Shown in pieces: positions 24,292 to 36,146 of a DNA stretch of 64,000 bases. Source of the stretch: Primula veris (lineage: Eukaryota; Streptophyta; Magnoliopsida; Ericales; Primulaceae); the NCBI GenBank assembly GCA_963682055.1, contig OY821742.1:2317816-2381815 (forward strand), written 5' to 3'. The number at the start of each line of letters is the position of its first letter. Position 1 is the first letter of the stretch. The notes under the pieces are model-generated. The model ran no database searches, was not told where the DNA came from, and saw nothing but the letters and a program-made list of their open reading frames with translations. Made by a program: the position numbers and the translations under genes.

Positions 24292-24367
24292 GTAAATTTG
24301 ATTTCTTATCTCAATAAATCAACAAGTCAATCATTTTTTTTTTTAAATATATTCCATAAAACAAAAG

Positions 24368-26640
24368 GGCTTCGTAACACTTTGAAGATGATTGGTAGGG
24401 CTACATAACATCATGCTCTCTATATCTTTGATAATCTCCATGTTGTTGGTTTCAATAATTCAGTTTATAATGTTTCGGTGTCTTCAAATGAGCCAAGTTT
24501 GTGGCATTTTAGATGAGTTCATCCTTCAAATTCAGCTTTTAGGTTACTTGCTCATGATGTAAATTATATCTCTTGTTCATAATAGATTTGATCTATTTGC
24601 GAGACTCGTCATATATCAAAGCATAATAAATCTCCTTTTAATTTAAGTGTTACTCATACTTTTAATGCTTTTGAGTTAATTTATTGTGATTTATGGGTCC
24701 CTATACTATTGCAACACTCAATAATTGTCATTATTTTCTGACAATAGTGGATGATTTTACTAGATTTACTTGGATTTTCTTATTAACGCATAAGTATGAG
24801 ACTGTTGTTATTATTCATAATTTTTATTCAATGGTGCATAATCAATTTGGAAAGTCTATTAAAATACTTAGAAGTGATAATGGTACTGAATTTATTCTAA
24901 GTGAATTTTATTCAAAATTATGGCATTATACATCAAACTAGCTGTGTAGATACTACTCAATAGAATGGTATTGTAGAAAGGAAAAATCGGCATTTATTAA
25001 ATGTAGCTAGCTCATTAAGATTTCAATCTTTTTTACCTTTAAAATTTTGGGGTTATTGTGTTATTCATGTTGCATATTTGATTAATAGAATGACAACACC
25101 TGTTTTGTCTAATAAATTACCTTATGAGATGTTGTACAACAAGAAAACTAATTATAATCACTTAAGAGTAATTGGTTATTTGTGTTTTGCAAGTAATTTA
25201 GCTAGAAATAGAACTAAGTTTGAACATAGGGGGAGAAAATGTGTATTAATTAGTTTTGGTACAAGTACAAAAGGTTATATATTGTATGATTTAAATACTT
25301 ATGAAGTTTTTCTTTTTAGGGATGATACTTTTTATGAAAATATTTTTTCTTTTAAAGATTCTAATAATAATGTTCAAGATAATAATGATGTTGGTCTTGT
25401 TTCTTCTTCTTCTCATGTTACTAATAATGATGTGATGTTGATATTCTTTTTTCTTCTTCTCATGTTACTAATAATACTACTGATCAAAAAGTTAGACCTA
25501 TAATAACTCAAAAAGCACATAATTATTTAAAAGATTTTTATTGTAATTCTAGTAATGTTCTGATAAAATCAAAAGAACCTTTTTATCATTTGAATGCTTG
25601 AGATATGATCAGATATCACCAAAGTATAAAACTTTTTGTTTAGCTATTTCATCACATATAAAACCTAAGACTTATAATCAGGCTAAAGATAATCCTTGTG
25701 GCAACAAGCTATGCAAGCTGAAATAGAAGCTATGGAAATCAATAATACTTGAATTTTAAATGAGTTACGTGTAGATAAAAAACCAATAGGGTGTAAATCA
25801 GTTTATAAGATTAAATATAATTCTGATCGTACCATAGAAAGTTATAAATCTAAGTTAGTCGCTAAGGGTTATGCACAATTAGAGGGCATAAATTTTGAAG
25901 CAACTTTAGATAAGATGACAACTATCAGATTTTTTTTTGGATATAATAGCTGTTAAAAAATAGGTTTGGAGAACTAGATGAGGAAGTATAGATGATGGTA
26001 CCACCTGGTTTTCAACCGCAAAATAGTAACTTAGTTTGTAGGCTATAAAATTCTTTATATGGATTAAAACAAACATTTAGACAATGGTTCTCCAACTTAA
26101 CTAATACTCTTCTTGACTTTGGTTTTATTCAGTCAATAGGTGATACTTCTCTTTTTATTTATAATAAAAATGGTTTATTTTTAACATTATTGGTATATGT
26201 TGATGATATATTACTTGATATTTCTAATAATGACTTTATAGAAAAGGTTAATGACTTGATAGTTAAATCTGCTTTAGTTTTAGCATTAAATCCTATTAAT
26301 CATGCTAGCACTAAGCATATAGAGGTTGATTGTCACTTTATAAGAGAGAAAATCATTAAAAATGTTATACATCACATGCATGTTTATTCAGAAAATAATA
26401 TAGCTGATATGTTTACTAAAACTCTTGGTTTTGAAATATTAATGGTTTATTGTCCAAGTTGGGTGTGCTTTCTTTGCACACTCCAACTTGAAGCGGATAT
26501 ATTGATTACATGTGTTATTGTTTTATATGTTGGACTAATGTATTATGTTTCAGGATCTAAGGACCCGATTGAACAACTTGTACAAATAACAAACTCAATA
26601 GCAACTTTGGACTAAATCTGTCACATTGTGTGTTTTTGGT
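24368..26640 (+). pseudogene. Degraded Ty1-copia element (pol remnants)
   Basis: In order on the plus strand: a gag-pre-integrase trace (SLWHF, about 24500), an integrase core with YCDLWGPY, VVDDFTR and SDNGTEF (24675-24905), the integrase C-terminal region (NGIVERKNRHLL to 25370), reverse transcriptase (KSKLVAKGYAQ near 25850; YVDDILL near 26200) and a shortened RNase H tail (STKHIEVDCHFIREK, NNIADMFTK, about 26300-26430). Many stops and frameshifts, plus an internal deletion between RT and the RNase H tail, make it inactive. The 5' end abuts caleosin intron 5. No LTR pair was found. The 3' part is duplicated at 35126-35713 with the same internal deletion. Confidence 0.88.
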
Positions 26641-27048
26641 ATTAAAGTGTAATTAAAGTAAACCTTTTCATTTTTCACTAAATTATTTGTCCAAAATATG
26701 TAGTTTGTCAATACAAACAAGTTAAGATAACAATTATCGTAAAAGTGTCATCATAAAAAGCTTTACATTAAAAAAAATATTATTTTAGTGAGAAAAACTT
26801 TTTTTTTGTTATTTCAATTTTTTTTAATAAACACGTATAAATATAAATAAAAAAAAGTCATTATAATAAATGAAAAACAATCAAAACGGACCAGCGAGCA
26901 TAAACTTATATCATTTAAAATATATTGCAAAAATTTGATAGTTTATAGGGCGTTAAATGCAAGAACTTATAGTACGTGGGGGTAATTTGCAAATGACTCA
27001 TAATTGCAGGGGTTATTTGCATATTACCCAACATTGGACCTAAAAGCT

Positions 27049-27288
27049 ATTCCCTAAGAGGCCGTATTTTTCAACTACAAAAAATATGCTTTCATGTCAA
27101 AACCGTAATTTCAAATTACAAACCGTAATTCAGAATTACAGTTTACTTTTAATTTTTTTTTCTTTTTTTATGAAAAATAAAATAAAAAAGTATACCGTAA
27201 ATCAGAATTACGGTTTGTAATTACAATTTACGGTTTTGCCCTTGAAAACATATTTTTTTGCATGGAAAAATACAGCCTCATACCCTAA
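27049..27288. mobile_element. Mutator-like MITE, 9-bp TSD (B1)
   Basis: Element 27058-27279 (222 bp) is almost entirely two inverted arms of about 80 bp. The left end reads GAGGCCGTATTTTTCAACTA and the right end on the reverse strand GAGGCTGTATTTTTCCATGC. The 9-bp flanks are ATTCCCTAA (27049-27057) and ATACCCTAA (27280-27288). A long TIR with 9-bp TSD indicates a Mutator-type non-autonomous element. It ends 50 bp before the kelch-like start codon. Confidence 0.85.
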
Positions 27289-27329
27289 TTCACCCGGAAC
27301 ACTACAATCCCTAGAGAGAGAGAGAGGGA

Positions 27330-28469
27330 ATGGAGAAAAAGAAGATAGTGATCGTCGTTAGTGGTCAAGGTAAAATGAATGCTGGGGTATTCGAATTCGA
27401 GGTAAGTATTAGGAATCATCACCCATCGGAAAAAATATACATTAAACCAGAAAAGGAAGCAGTGAAAGATGTTATCAGACCCATCGGGACTTTCCTTGAG
27501 CGTAAAAAAATACCACCGGTCAGGAAGTTGTACTCTGGTGGCCCGAAGTTCAGTTCATGTGTTATAGGATCAGATCTATACATGATCCCGGACGAGAGGG
27601 ATATGGTTGTTAATAAAGATGGTGATTTAGGTAGTAGACTCACACCATGTGTATTCAACCTCGTAAGCAAGCGTGAAGTTAATTATCCACTTTGTCCACT
27701 CGGGATGAAAACGTTTCCCCTTGTTGTAGCTGTAGATAAAAAGATCTATGCCTGTTCGTTTTCTGATTGTGTGGTTGACGTTGTCCCTGAACCCGCCTTC
27801 GAGACGCTTGATCCCATACATGGATCAACAATATGGAATGAGTTATATTACAACTCCGTGTTTAACAACAAGGCCAACGTTTCGAAAGGTTACGTTGTGC
27901 TCGAGGATAAGTTCATACTTGTTTGCTTAAGTCATATGCTCATGAGTGATCCATATTACGGTTATATATTTTACTCTTTTAACACCAGAACCGGATCATG
28001 GAAACCAGTGCGTCTTCCTCCAACTGAGTCTTATCTTCACCATAATTCAGGCCTTTATCTTCCTGTTATGAAAGACCAATCTGTCGTTATCGGTAAAGAC
28101 ATCTATATGTATTCCAGATCCGCTACTGGAAGGCTGCTGGTGTTCTCTTACACTGATATTTCTCATAATGATCCGGATCATGATCTTGAGTTGAGCCCGG
28201 CCATAGCAGTTAAAGGCTTCAAAAGCATCGAAGTATACAGTGGACCATTTGAGCGGCTAATAACAGGTGTCGTTGTGAAAGTAGACCATCAAATACTTTG
28301 TCTTATAAACACTGTGTGTATAGAAAACAAAAGTGTATTGCACATCTGTGTGACGTTCATTAAACTTGAGCGACGTGACTTTTGTACTCACCTCAGTGAC
28401 TTTCGATGCCGCTTGGAGAACGGGGATCAGCTCCCTCACCCACGGATTGCGTCCTCTTTTGTACTCTGA
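27330..28469 (+). CDS. Kelch-like beta-propeller protein, function unknown (B1)
   Basis: Intact intronless 379-aa frame. Repeated beta-strand patterns of the kelch/galactose-oxidase type are visible: CVIGSDLYMI (77-86), VVAVDKKIYACSF (132-144), a good kelch-like unit YIFYSFNTRTGSWKPVRLP (212-230) and SVVIGKDIYMYSR (251-263). No N-terminal F-box or signal peptide is seen. The N-terminus is Lys-rich and starts at the first ATG after a GA-repeat leader. Plant kelch-type proteins often serve as F-box substrate receptors, but this one lacks the F-box, so no function is assigned. It is duplicated at 36435-37574 with 20 amino-acid differences by eye count. Preservation of both frames suggests a protein-coding role, though the duplication may simply be young. 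Confidence 0.75.
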   Translation: MEKKKIVIVVSGQGKMNAGVFEFEVSIRNHHPSEKIYIKPEKEAVKDVIRPIGTFLERKKIPPVRKLYSGGPKFSSCVIGSDLYMIPDERDMVVNKDGDLGSRLTPCVFNLVSKREVNYPLCPLGMKTFPLVVAVDKKIYACSFSDCVVDVVPEPAFETLDPIHGSTIWNELYYNSVFNNKANVSKGYVVLEDKFILVCLSHMLMSDPYYGYIFYSFNTRTGSWKPVRLPPTESYLHHNSGLYLPVMKDQSVVIGKDIYMYSRSATGRLLVFSYTDISHNDPDHDLELSPAIAVKGFKSIEVYSGPFERLITGVVVKVDHQILCLINTVCIENKSVLHICVTFIKLERRDFCTHLSDFRCRLENGDQLPHPRIASSFVL

Positions 28470-30646
28470 GTAATATTGCTTCCCCTTTTGTTTGTTTTGT
28501 GCCTTTCTTGCCTCAAAGCCCCGCTAATCTACTTTCATCTGCTATCAATGTTCTCTTGAAAAATAAGTTCAAGATATGCTATATACTGTTGTCTCTTCAA
28601 GGAACTAACTACACATCTTATAAAAACTGAGCTTGACTGGTGGGCGAAATCATATGTTTATTAGGGCTTGCCCAGGGCTTTAGTTTGCTCGGTGAAACTC
28701 TAGTTGCCAATTCTGTCATTAAGTTTACTTCCTTAGACAGATAGTGTTATTATAGAGAACACCATTCTCTAGAGAAAAGCTTAAATCAACTTATTTGCTT
28801 TTTCCTGTTAGTATGAATTCTAATTCATTCGGTTTGAGAGCCAATTGGCTGCAATAATTAGTGTAATGTATGAAAAACAAGTGTGCACTAAAAAGAAGGC
28901 GAACCATCTATGTCAGTTAGACTACTAAGATTAATACAACTTCAGTATAGCTGCTTGCGGGTTAGCAGCCCAAGGCTGCAACCCGTAATGTGGCAAAATC
29001 TGATTGTCTGAACACAGTTTTGTTGTATCTTTAAAGAACAGACTACACTAGCCCGTTAGTGAGTTGTGCTGTTCCAAGATTTTTGTTGGCTAGTATAGCT
29101 AGGATCTTGTGTTTATTATCAGTGATGGCCCAAAGCTTTGCCTTTTCTGTTTTAAGCCAATTCTTTATTATTTTTTTAAAAAATTTGAGGCTTGTTAATG
29201 TTGTACATAAAATGGGGGAAACATTTTTGTTGATATATTAACCCCTTCCTAATGTTACTTGCTTTCTCTTTGACTTGGATTCTTGAGTAGCCTCTCGGCA
29301 TTTGTTTAAGGTCATAGGAAACCCATTCTAAATCAAAGTTGCATAACACCCGACCATAGCTCTCAGAGTGTTCTTAGAATTGATGTTTGATCTAAGATCA
29401 CATTCAATATACTAGCCGGTGTGCCCACGCGATGCATGGTGTAATTCGTATACGCTTTCTGTTCCTTCGTCTCTTTTAATTTCTTTCCATTAGTTTATTG
29501 AATGACTATGTCAAAGAAATTGAATGAAAATTAAATTGGAAGCCGTAAAACCAAAATTGAAAGAAAATAATAATTATATGAATAAGTAATAATATTATTG
29601 CAAAACAAATGTTGTCTTACCTGTGATTCTTAATAAAGAAATTGGTACATAATGCTTTGTGATATTGACTTTAAAATCATAAAATATACTTTAGAGAGGG
29701 AGAGAGAGTGGGTGGAGAAAAAATGTGTGCAGTATAATGGAAGAAGGAGACGTACTGTTTTTGGGGAGGAACGGTTTATTTTCAGTTTTTTTTTTTTTTT
29801 TGAATTTAAAACTGTTTTATTTGTAAATAATAGTACATGTGTGTCAGTAATTTTTCAAACTATCAAGGTTTATTTATAAATAATTGTTTTAAAGCTTAAT
29901 AAACCATTTTCACATAAATAATAGTATGAAGTATGATGTACCCTCAGAGGCTCAGTTTCCTTTAGAGTCCTTGATACATAAATTATGAAACATAGACATT
30001 AATATTTAATATGGATAACGATACCAATATAAACCCCTAGAAGAGCTTGACTACCTTACTTGCCTCTGTATAAACCCCAAAAAAACTCATCTTAAAACTA
30101 TATGGATGTTTTTCTTAATTAACCTAGGATCATTAAGATACAGTGTTTGTATGCTACAAAGCTTGCAAGTGAATATGAAGTTGCGCAGGTCTTTACTTGC
30201 GCCGTTATGAGGTAAATTGTACCAAGTAATTGAGGACGTATCTCGGATAAAAGAGAGGTGGTAGAAAAACCATCTGCAATCATACATGGTAGCATGTTTG
30301 TTCTTACGTTCATATTGATATGATATGATATCATTTTTATTTTTTTGAAGATTAATATGATATGATATCATGTGCAAACCAGAAATCCATCTAACTTCTA
30401 ATAGAATCATGTTTGATCAATATTTGTGGATACCGGAAATCATGGTAATATGACTCTTTCGGTTCTTCTAATGGTTTACAATATTTTTTTTCCACACATT
30501 TTTGCTTGACCAGGCATCAAAAGAAGGTTAGTGGCGGCCATAGACGAAGAACCGGTTCGATGGATGACCGGTATTCTGATTCGGGCATCCGTCGGCATAT
30601 AGAAGAAGATTACTACTGGACTGTTTGACAGGAGAGAGAAGTACAT
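28470..30646. other. 3' flank of the B1 kelch-like gene, no further gene seen
   Basis: This sequence is nearly identical to 37575-39759, including a 16-T run (about 29786 and 38899). Small open frames here are repeated in the other copy only because the DNA is duplicated. None shows a protein family signature. Confidence 0.6.
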
Positions 30647-33600
30647 CTACTGTTTACCTAATGTCCATCGGGGTTCTACCTCCTTCGTCTGTTTCCCTTT
30701 TCCTTAATCTATCTATATTCTGTTCGGTTTATGGTTTAGATGTGCTTGTTATAAATTATGATTATGTGCCGACATAAGGATTTAATGCTCATGTTTTTCT
30801 TGCTGATTGTAATGTTTAAATTAAGATGTTTGTAATGATTAAGTTAAGATGCCTAATGTTATGATTACAATGCAAGTGTTTATGCTTTTCGAATCGAAAC
30901 ATACTTTTGTTCACACCTCCTAATTGGTTTCTTCTATGATTGATTCTCTCTGCAATTTCAATCTATGCCTCGTAATAGTATTTTTGGTACTAGTAGTTTT
31001 TTATGTTCTTAGTTTGGTTATATACTGATATTTCTGTCCATCTTTCCATTGTGTACATCGCCATCTCCTTTTGTTTCCCTTTCTCTTCAATATCTACTTG
31101 GAGCCAAAATACTTCGCCATCTTTGCATCTTCCTTTTTTTATTAAACCTGCAGAGGTCATGGTTATGAGATTCTAATTCTATACTTTAACAGTTGAAGTG
31201 TAACAAGTGTTACTATAATAGAAGCAGTCTATTGGGGAGAAGTTAATAATAATCTTCTCTGCATTTCTAGGCATAAGAAACATACTCTTAACAGTGACCC
31301 TTGCAGTTGGGGAGGCATCATCAGAATCAACATTCCACCTTTATCGGTCATGGTGCCACTGCACCTGCGGTGGGATGTTGGTTCCTTCCTCCCTCCATCT
31401 CTCTTCGCTGCCCACAAGGTGGAGAGTCGGCTCCCCCGGGTTTCTCTTATAAGTTTTTTTTTTTAATTTTATAACTGTATTTCAAATCTGAAAAAATGCA
31501 TTTTCTTTTTAAAAATCACGAATTAATACATAAATAGCTTTTTTCATTTATAACAAACATCTATACATGAAATTTTTTTGGGGCAATTACCTAAAAATGC
31601 CAAGGAGCAAACTATTTTACTAAGGAATGATGCTCACAAACTTTTATTCCTAAAAAGTGCAACTTACTTTCTCCTTACCTCAAACCAATGTCAACCCACA
31701 GTATCTCTCCTGTATCCGTCGGTTGTCGTTCTCCATTCCGAAGTCAGGGATGCTCCGACGACCTTGTCAGAGGGTTGTAGGAGGTCGAGCGAAGTGCATG
31801 CCAATTTGTGAAATGCATACGCACTTGTGAAAAGTGCATACCCATTGTTGTTCCGTCACCGGTGGAGGTCAACTAAGCTTCACCAGACCTCTGACGAGCT
31901 CACGGGAGCTTCATCGGCAAAGTTAAGAGACGTGTATCCATTTTATTGATGAATCCATTTGTTTACTTTTACACAATTTTTTGTTTACTGTATGTATCTT
32001 CCCAACAGGCTACATAAATCAGACAATGGTAGATGAAACAAAAAAGTTTTTGGAAGCGTTCACCCAAATAAGTCGATGCGGCAAAATCATAAACGAATGC
32101 ATACATAGATTCTTTCGTTTATAGAAAACTTTTAGATGCAAAAAAAATAGTTTTAAATTTTTTGGGGCAATTACCATAAAGTGGTACGAACAAATTATAT
32201 TACAAATTAATGATACCGACACATTTATTGCAAAAAAATGCGACTTTCTCTCCCCCGGCCTCAAAGCTCAACAATCCATCACAAGTCACAACTCTCTATA
32301 AACCAATGTCAAGCCAAATATTGTATCTCTCCCTTAACCATCGGTCACTGGTCTTCATTTAGAGGTCGTCAGAAGTCAGGTAAAGTGCATAGCATACTCG
32401 ATTGTAAAAAATGCATACCATGTACCAGATTTCAGTTTTTACCACTGTATAAAAAGCGTGCCTGAAAGGATGAAAGTGATATACGACAAGCTTTTACATG
32501 AAACAGTAAAAATATTGGTGAGCATTAAACAAAAAGTTAAAAAACGCAAATAATCATAAAAAATACACATTCTCGTAGAATTGAGAATTGGAGTTGTACG
32601 TGCCAATTATGCCCAAGCTTAGCTGATGAAGAGTTGTGTGACGTTCCCTTACGTCATTAATAGTTTGATGATAATAAAAAGTCATAGTGATCCCTCCTTT
32701 TCTTGCTTAGAATTTGAAATCCTATTAGTGCTTATTTATTATAAGTAGAAATGTAGAATAGAATAGAATAGAAAATCATAAAGTGTGAGCTCAAGTTTTT
32801 TCGGAGGGTTCTTGATTATAGTTATTTGCAAAAAAAGTCACTTCATAATTTATGTGTAAACTCTTATTGGGTTATACTTTTATTATTGCTTATCGGTGTT
32901 TAACTTTATTGCCACAAATACAATGATTCGAGTATGGTGTTTTGGCTTTTTTCTTGCAGTTAAAGCTTTTGTCAAAGTGTGTTGCCTTCACGTTTGAAGA
33001 CATTTTCTAAACAAACTCTGGTTGTTCATAGTTTTACAGGTAGATAGAGAGCTATTTAGAAATAGAAAACATTTAACTCTCACACGTTTTAAATTATCTT
33101 TCTTTGTCAAAGAGATCTATTGTAGGTTGATGACATTGTATATGAATGAATGTTATGGTGTGTTTTTATTCTCGAAGGTGATGTCTGTGCCTTCTACAAG
33201 ATTAATAAAAGGGAGAATTTCATATAAGCTAATTCATAACAAATTATGTTGCCCAGAGATATTTTCAAAGTTTAAATATCATTTTTTAATTATTTACTTT
33301 ATTTATCAAAATATTATATCATACAACACAAAACATAATACACATATTTTATCTCTCTAGAAATAGAGACGGAACCCGAACAAAATATGTGGGGTTGCCA
33401 AAATTAATAAAAGCACATAATATTTTTAAAAGTATAAACCGGAAAAGCCTGATTTTTTTACCTTCTTTTCTTATTTTTTTTACCTTGTTTTATTGATTAA
33501 AATGTATTTGATTTTAATTTTTTTTCCTTTTTACTCAATTTCGACTTTCTTTTCAAACTCAAAAAAAAACCCACAACAGTAATGTCACATGCAGTCATGT

Positions 33601-33770
33601 ATCGAAAGTTTCAACACTTTAAAATTGACTAAAAAATAAACAAAATAGAAACACAAAAAATACAAAAGTTAAATTTAATAAATCAAAGTATAACAAGTAA
33701 AAATATTAAAACACGAAGATAAAAAAATATTTAAAAAGACCCTGAAAAAACCAAACATATATTAAAGGGT
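30647..33770. other. Unique spacer between B copies, no gene seen
   Basis: No protein family could be recognised. A diverged direct repeat pair is present: 31565-31850 and about 32157-32440 share TTTTTTGGGGCAATTACC, an AACCAATGTCAA block, a TATCTCTCC block, GAAGTCAGG and AAAGTGCATA. The unit is unidentified. A short tandem AGAATAGAAT lies near 32755. Confidence 0.5.
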
Positions 33771-35125
33771 CAATTAACAAAAACATACTCTATCCCTATT
33801 ATATTAACAAAAATATACCATAATAATTTAAAAGGGGCAATTAACAAAAACATACTCAACCCCTATTATATTAACAAAAGCATACCCTCAAAAGTTAAAT
33901 TATTAAAAACATACATATATATACTTATTATTTTTCTAATTCTAATCAAATCATAATCTAACATCTCTCTCTAACCGTAACTCTCTCTCTCTAATCGTAA
34001 AATTCTCTCCCTAATCGTACATCTCTCTCTCTAACACACGATAATCGCATCTCTTTCTAACACATGCTAATCACCCACCTCTCTCTAAAAATGACTAAAA
34101 ACTCACAAAATATTCATATGATAATTATAAAATGTCATACCTTAATTTTAAAATATCATACCATAAATGTTCTGGATCACAATTAAATATCTAAAAAAGA
34201 GTTTATACCCTAATTTTAAAACTTTATACCCTAATTTCAAAATTTCATACCTAAATTTCAAAACTTCATACCCTAATTTTAAAACTTCATACCCTACATA
34301 TGGATTTCTCTCAATACTGTACATATGGATTCTTCTCCTTCAAATTGAAACCCACAAGTTTTACAATAGTCCCAAACCTCAATAAATAGAAAACAATCTC
34401 ACCAATTTCATATATTTTTCATATATTACGGGATAGAAAACAATATCACCAATTTCATATATTTTTCATATATTACGGGGTATCAACCAGTGTAATATTT
34501 ATGTATTACGTATGTATATATATATATATATATATTTATATGTATATGAATGTTTATATAATCTAGATGGTGTTCGGTAGTTAGTGACGAATTTTCGTGG
34601 TGTATGAGGGGAGAGAGATAGAGTGTGATATAAAAGAAAGATATAAAGAACAATGGAGGAGAGAGTAAAATTATAGAGAGATGTAGAGAATAATGGAGGA
34701 GAGATATAATAAGGGAGGAGAGAGAGATTAAGATGAGAATAGCGAAAGAAACAACATTAAATTTGTTTGCTATGTTTTTGATAATTAAAGTTGTAAGGGT
34801 ATGTTTTTGATAATTTAGTTTCAAAAGTACTATTTTTTGTTAATTTATCCTAATTTAAATTATCAAAAATATACTTATATATAGTTATTATTTCTTAATC
34901 TAATCTCTCTCTAACCTAACATATATCTCTCCCACCTAACATCTCTCTCTAATCTAACATCTATCTCTAACCTAACATATCTCTCTCTAATCGCACATAT
35001 CTCTCTAACACACGATAATCGCACCTATTTCTAACACGTGCTAATCACCCATCTCTCTCTAAAAATGATTAAAAACTCACAAAATATGCATATGCTAATT
35101 ATAAAACGTCATACCCTAATTTCAA
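33771..35125 (+). mobile_element. Outer copy (M0) of a ~1-kb non-autonomous element, interrupted and truncated
   Basis: Starts GGTCAATTAACAAAAACATAC like its relatives. It is split by a nested copy (33824-34858) and continues from 34851 (TAATTTAAATTATCAAAAAT) through CTCTCTCTAACC-rich sequence into its 21-bp minisatellite. There it is cut off at 35125, where duplication B copy 2 begins. Confidence 0.7.
33824..34858 (+). mobile_element. Nested ~1-kb element (M1), 8-bp TSD
   Basis: The element runs from about 33834 (GGGGCAATTAACAAAAACAT) to 34850 (GTTAATTTATCC) and is flanked by TAATTTAA at 33824-33831 and 34851-34858. The ends form an imperfect inverted repeat of about 20 bp. The interior contains CTCTCTCTAA-rich arms, a minisatellite of about four to five 21-bp units (CATACCCTAATTTCAAAACTT type, about 34200-34300) and a TA run (34510-34535). 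No transposase is encoded. An inverted full-length relative lies at 62460-63465. Confidence 0.75.
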
Positions 35126-35713
35126 AACTTAGTTTGTAGGCTATAAAATTCTTTATGTGATTAAAGCAAACATTTAGACAATGGTTCTCCAACTTAACTA
35201 ATACTCTTCTTGACTTTGGTTTTATTCGGTCAATAGGTGATACTTCTCTTTTTATTTATAATAAAAATGGTTTATTTTTAGCATTATTGGTATATGTTAA
35301 TGATATATTACTTGATATTTCTAATAACGACTTTATAGAACAGATTAATGACTTGATAGTTAAATCTGCTTTAGCTTTAGCATTAAATTCTATTAATCAT
35401 GCTAGCACTAAGCATATAGAGGTTGATTGTCACTTTATAAGAGAGAAAATCATTAAAAATGTTATACATCACATGCATGTTTATTTAGAAAATAATATAG
35501 CGGATATGTTTACTAAAACTCTTGGTTTTGGAATATTTCATGGTTTATTGTCCAAATTGGGTGTGCTTTCTTTGCACACTCCAACTTGAAGCGGGTATAT
35601 TGATTACATGTGTTATTGCTTTATATGTTGGAGTAATATATTATGTTTCAGGATCTAAGAACCCGATTGAACAACTTGTACAAATAACAAACTCAATAGT
35701 AACTTTGGACTAA
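35126..35713 (+). pseudogene. Copia RT/RNase H tail fragment (B2)
   Basis: Same remnant as in B1, including the internal RT-to-RNase H deletion (ending in STKHIEVDCHFIREK and NNIADMFTK). The RT box reads YVNDILL here against YVDDILL in B1, so a catalytic Asp codon is lost. It has no independent coding capacity. Confidence 0.85.
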
Positions 35714-36146
35714 ATCTGTCACATTGTGTGTTTTTGGTATTAAAGTGTAATTAAAGTAAACCTTTTCATTTTTTACTAAATTATTTGTCCAAAATATGTA
35801 GTTTGTCAATACAAACAAGTTAAGATAACAATTATCGTAAAAATGTCATCATAAAAAGCTTTACATTAAAAAAATTTATTATTTTAGTGACAAAAACTTT
35901 TTTTTTGTTATTTCAATTTTTTTTAATTAACACGTATAAATATAAATAAATAAAAGTCATTATCATAATTGAAAAACAATCAAAACGGAACAGGGAACAT
36001 AAACTTATATCATTTAAAATATATTGCAAAAAATTAATAGTTTATAGGGATTAAATGCAAGAACTTATAGTACGTGGGGGTAATTTGCAAATGACTCATA
36101 GTTGCAGGGGTTATTTGCATATTACCCAACATTGGACTTAAAAGCT

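Larger units (their letters stand above)
15290..24367. repeat. Segmental duplication A, copy 1
   Basis: After removing later insertions, this segment aligns collinearly with 39760-45745. Shared landmarks include the GCATTTTTCATGCTTCTC block (about 15340 and 39795), GAGATTAGTTCTCAGAG (about 15700 and 40310), the GTTTGGATGGCAC block (about 21929 and 44036) and caleosin exons 1-5. Identity by eye is roughly 80-90%. It begins in the PME 3' flank and ends where copia sequence starts. Insertions private to this copy are a LINE with nested solo LTR, a 670-bp MITE and a 424-bp insert in caleosin exon 1. Confidence 0.85.
26028..30646. repeat. Segmental duplication B, copy 1
   Basis: 4.6 kb that aligns directly with 35126-39759. 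It starts inside the copia RT (AACTTAGTTTGTAGG) and ends at GAGAGAGAAGTACAT. It contains the copia 3' end, a MITE, the kelch-like gene and about 2.2 kb of 3' flank. Confidence 0.95.

Noticed and set aside
29059..29241. Small conserved frames downstream of the kelch-like genes (also 38172-38354 and 29652-29879)
   Set aside because: They lie in the near-identical 3' flank and include poly-T encoded Phe runs; no family signature.
30087..30410. 107-codon minus frame conserved exactly at 39200-39523
   Set aside because: Identity comes from the near-identical duplicated DNA around it; composition is not protein-like and an overlapping frame is equally conserved.
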